A program made the position numbers and the translations under genes. The notes below the pieces were generated by a model. That model did no database searches. It was not told where the DNA came from and worked only from the letters and a program-made list of their open reading frames with translations. This document shows, piece after piece, positions 62,994 to 64,000 of a DNA stretch of 64,000 nt. Source of the stretch: Theocolax elegans (taxonomy: Eukaryota > Arthropoda > Insecta > Hymenoptera > Cerocephalidae). Numbering within the stretch: the first letter of the stretch is position 1; each line of letters starts with the position of its first letter. The stretch lies in assembly GCA_026168455.1 (NCBI GenBank), contig CM047430.1:9494848-9558847 (forward strand), in the 5' to 3' direction.

Positions 62994-64000
62994 ATATATA
63001 TACGGTGCGCGCACACCTATGTATTGGTGTATACTATTGTATATAGCGCGCGCACGTATATGGTATTAGATTAATTATTTTAGCTAGATCGCGTAGTCGT
63101 TAATTAAATAAAAATATGTAAATCCATCGGTAGAATTTGGGGCGATTTTTAATAGTTTTCAAAATGTATATAGCTGTAAATAGTAGTCGAAATTAAATTT
63201 TAATTGTTGTGTGAGTGTGTCGGGACAGTTAGTATTAATTATATAGCCGGTAGGCACGGGGCGGCAGCACCGACTGGGTTACCGATATGGTAATTAGTTA
63301 TTTGTATTGCGCGTCTTCCGTATGTCGGGGATGATTGGTTGCGTGATCGACCCAATAATTAACAGATTGGTGGTGACGTAAACCACTATTATTGGATAAT
63401 AGGCCTTGACGGAAATAAAATCAAGGCTGACTACGCGTATCGATCACGCAATCAACCACCATAATCAATGCCGGTAGATAAGGAGTAGAATAAGATAGAA
63501 AAAGATAGCGATAGGGTGGGGAGGAAAATCCTTATTTGGGAGGACCAAGCCACGCCGCGAGCCGAATGAAGAAGCCGGTCTCGATAATTCGCTACCTGAT
63601 CGTCCGAGGAGATAGTTGTGATTTTATTGAGTAGTATTTTGAGGCTGAGTAGCCATTTTCGTAGTAGAGTAGAGTTAGAGTTAGAGTTGAAGTTGAGGTG
63701 TAAGCAGAGTTGTATTGGAGCTGTGAGGAGATTAATTAGGCGAGTAGAGTTACGGTTAGCCCGACGGGCGGCCGAATTATATTAATATTTATATATTTTT
63801 AAATACCGCCGGACGGAGTGTGAGAGATTGTGTGCACGTGTTTGAGTCGGTCGCGGATCGCGATTATTAATTGTGTCGGTGCCGGAATTGTAATATCTTT
63901 TAATTTAAATAATTAATAAATTATTTTGTGGTGGAATATTGAATTCGAGAGTGTTAATTAATTTTCCTTTACTCTAAAAGCCGCCGGTTGCGAGGTGGTC
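62994..64000. other. Unassigned; nested hairpins, possible LTR edge
   Basis: No gene. 63,330-63,460 contains nested inverted words: ttgcgtgatcga/tcgatcacgcaa, ccaataatta/tattattgg and gccttgac/atcaaggc. 63,660-63,695 is a GAGTTA-type repeat. The end (63,880-64,000) is leader-like. It may be part of a plus-strand LTR element leaving the window, but no LTR pair or primer site is visible. Confidence 0.35.

Overview
This window looks like eukaryotic, almost certainly insect, repeat-rich heterochromatin. It is AT-rich, has no intact host gene, and is built from nested transposable elements. Evidence for an insect is the mix of Ty3/gypsy, Ty1/copia, R1-like and Jockey-like LINEs, a Penelope-like RT, 5S-derived and tRNA-derived SINEs, and a copia primer site matching an insect-type initiator tRNA-Met. 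Hymenoptera (for example an ant) is a guess only.

Layout. 1-240: 73-bp tandem array. 794-12,861: minus-strand Ty3/gypsy element with gag, protease, RT, RNase H, integrase, a tRNA-Gly-type primer site and one long LTR. It carries a 1,588-bp internal tandem duplication, a fold-back insertion, two short palindromes and a 5S-derived SINE with a 16-bp target duplication. 12,862-18,850: Penelope-like RT remnant and a minus-strand LINE, each split by a solo LTR of one family in opposite orientations, with different 4-bp target duplications. 20,880-24,340: Jockey-like LINE between two copies of a tRNA-headed AT-rich repeat. 24,391-25,638: decayed spliced gene resembling DUF4806 proteins. 26,121-29,880: a GC-richer, broken plus-strand gypsy element.

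30,250-47,750 is a deep nest. A decayed tnp2-like transposase gene is split. Within it lie two inverted arms about 14.4 kb apart, each carrying a 28-bp array. Between the arms is a DDE transposon with matching inverted ends, and inside that sits a structurally complete 9.4-kb copia element (33,085-42,449) with both LTRs, a 5-bp target duplication, a primer site and a polypurine tract. The copia element has two internal tandem duplications. A SINE sits in one arm, and the other arm preserves its empty site.

48,914-50,272 and 61,998-62,993 are long palindromic fold-back elements with related ends; 59,723-60,140 is a one-armed relative. 51,100-54,757 is an R1-like LINE with a readable RT but one nonsense codon and downstream frame breaks. 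The right end (55-64 kb) holds unassigned sequence, a CR1/Jockey-like LINE remnant, two spliced-looking exons of an unknown gene and hairpin-rich GC-rich DNA.

Most striking: the copia internal region is saturated on one strand with TCTAGC/TCTAAC (GYTAGA in the sense RNA), about 20-fold over expectation, in coding and non-coding parts and in both permitted reading frames. Two unlinked short palindromes also share the same apical motif, and three divergent fold-back elements share one terminal motif. All coordinates and counts were read by eye, so boundaries are approximate unless a target duplication fixes them.
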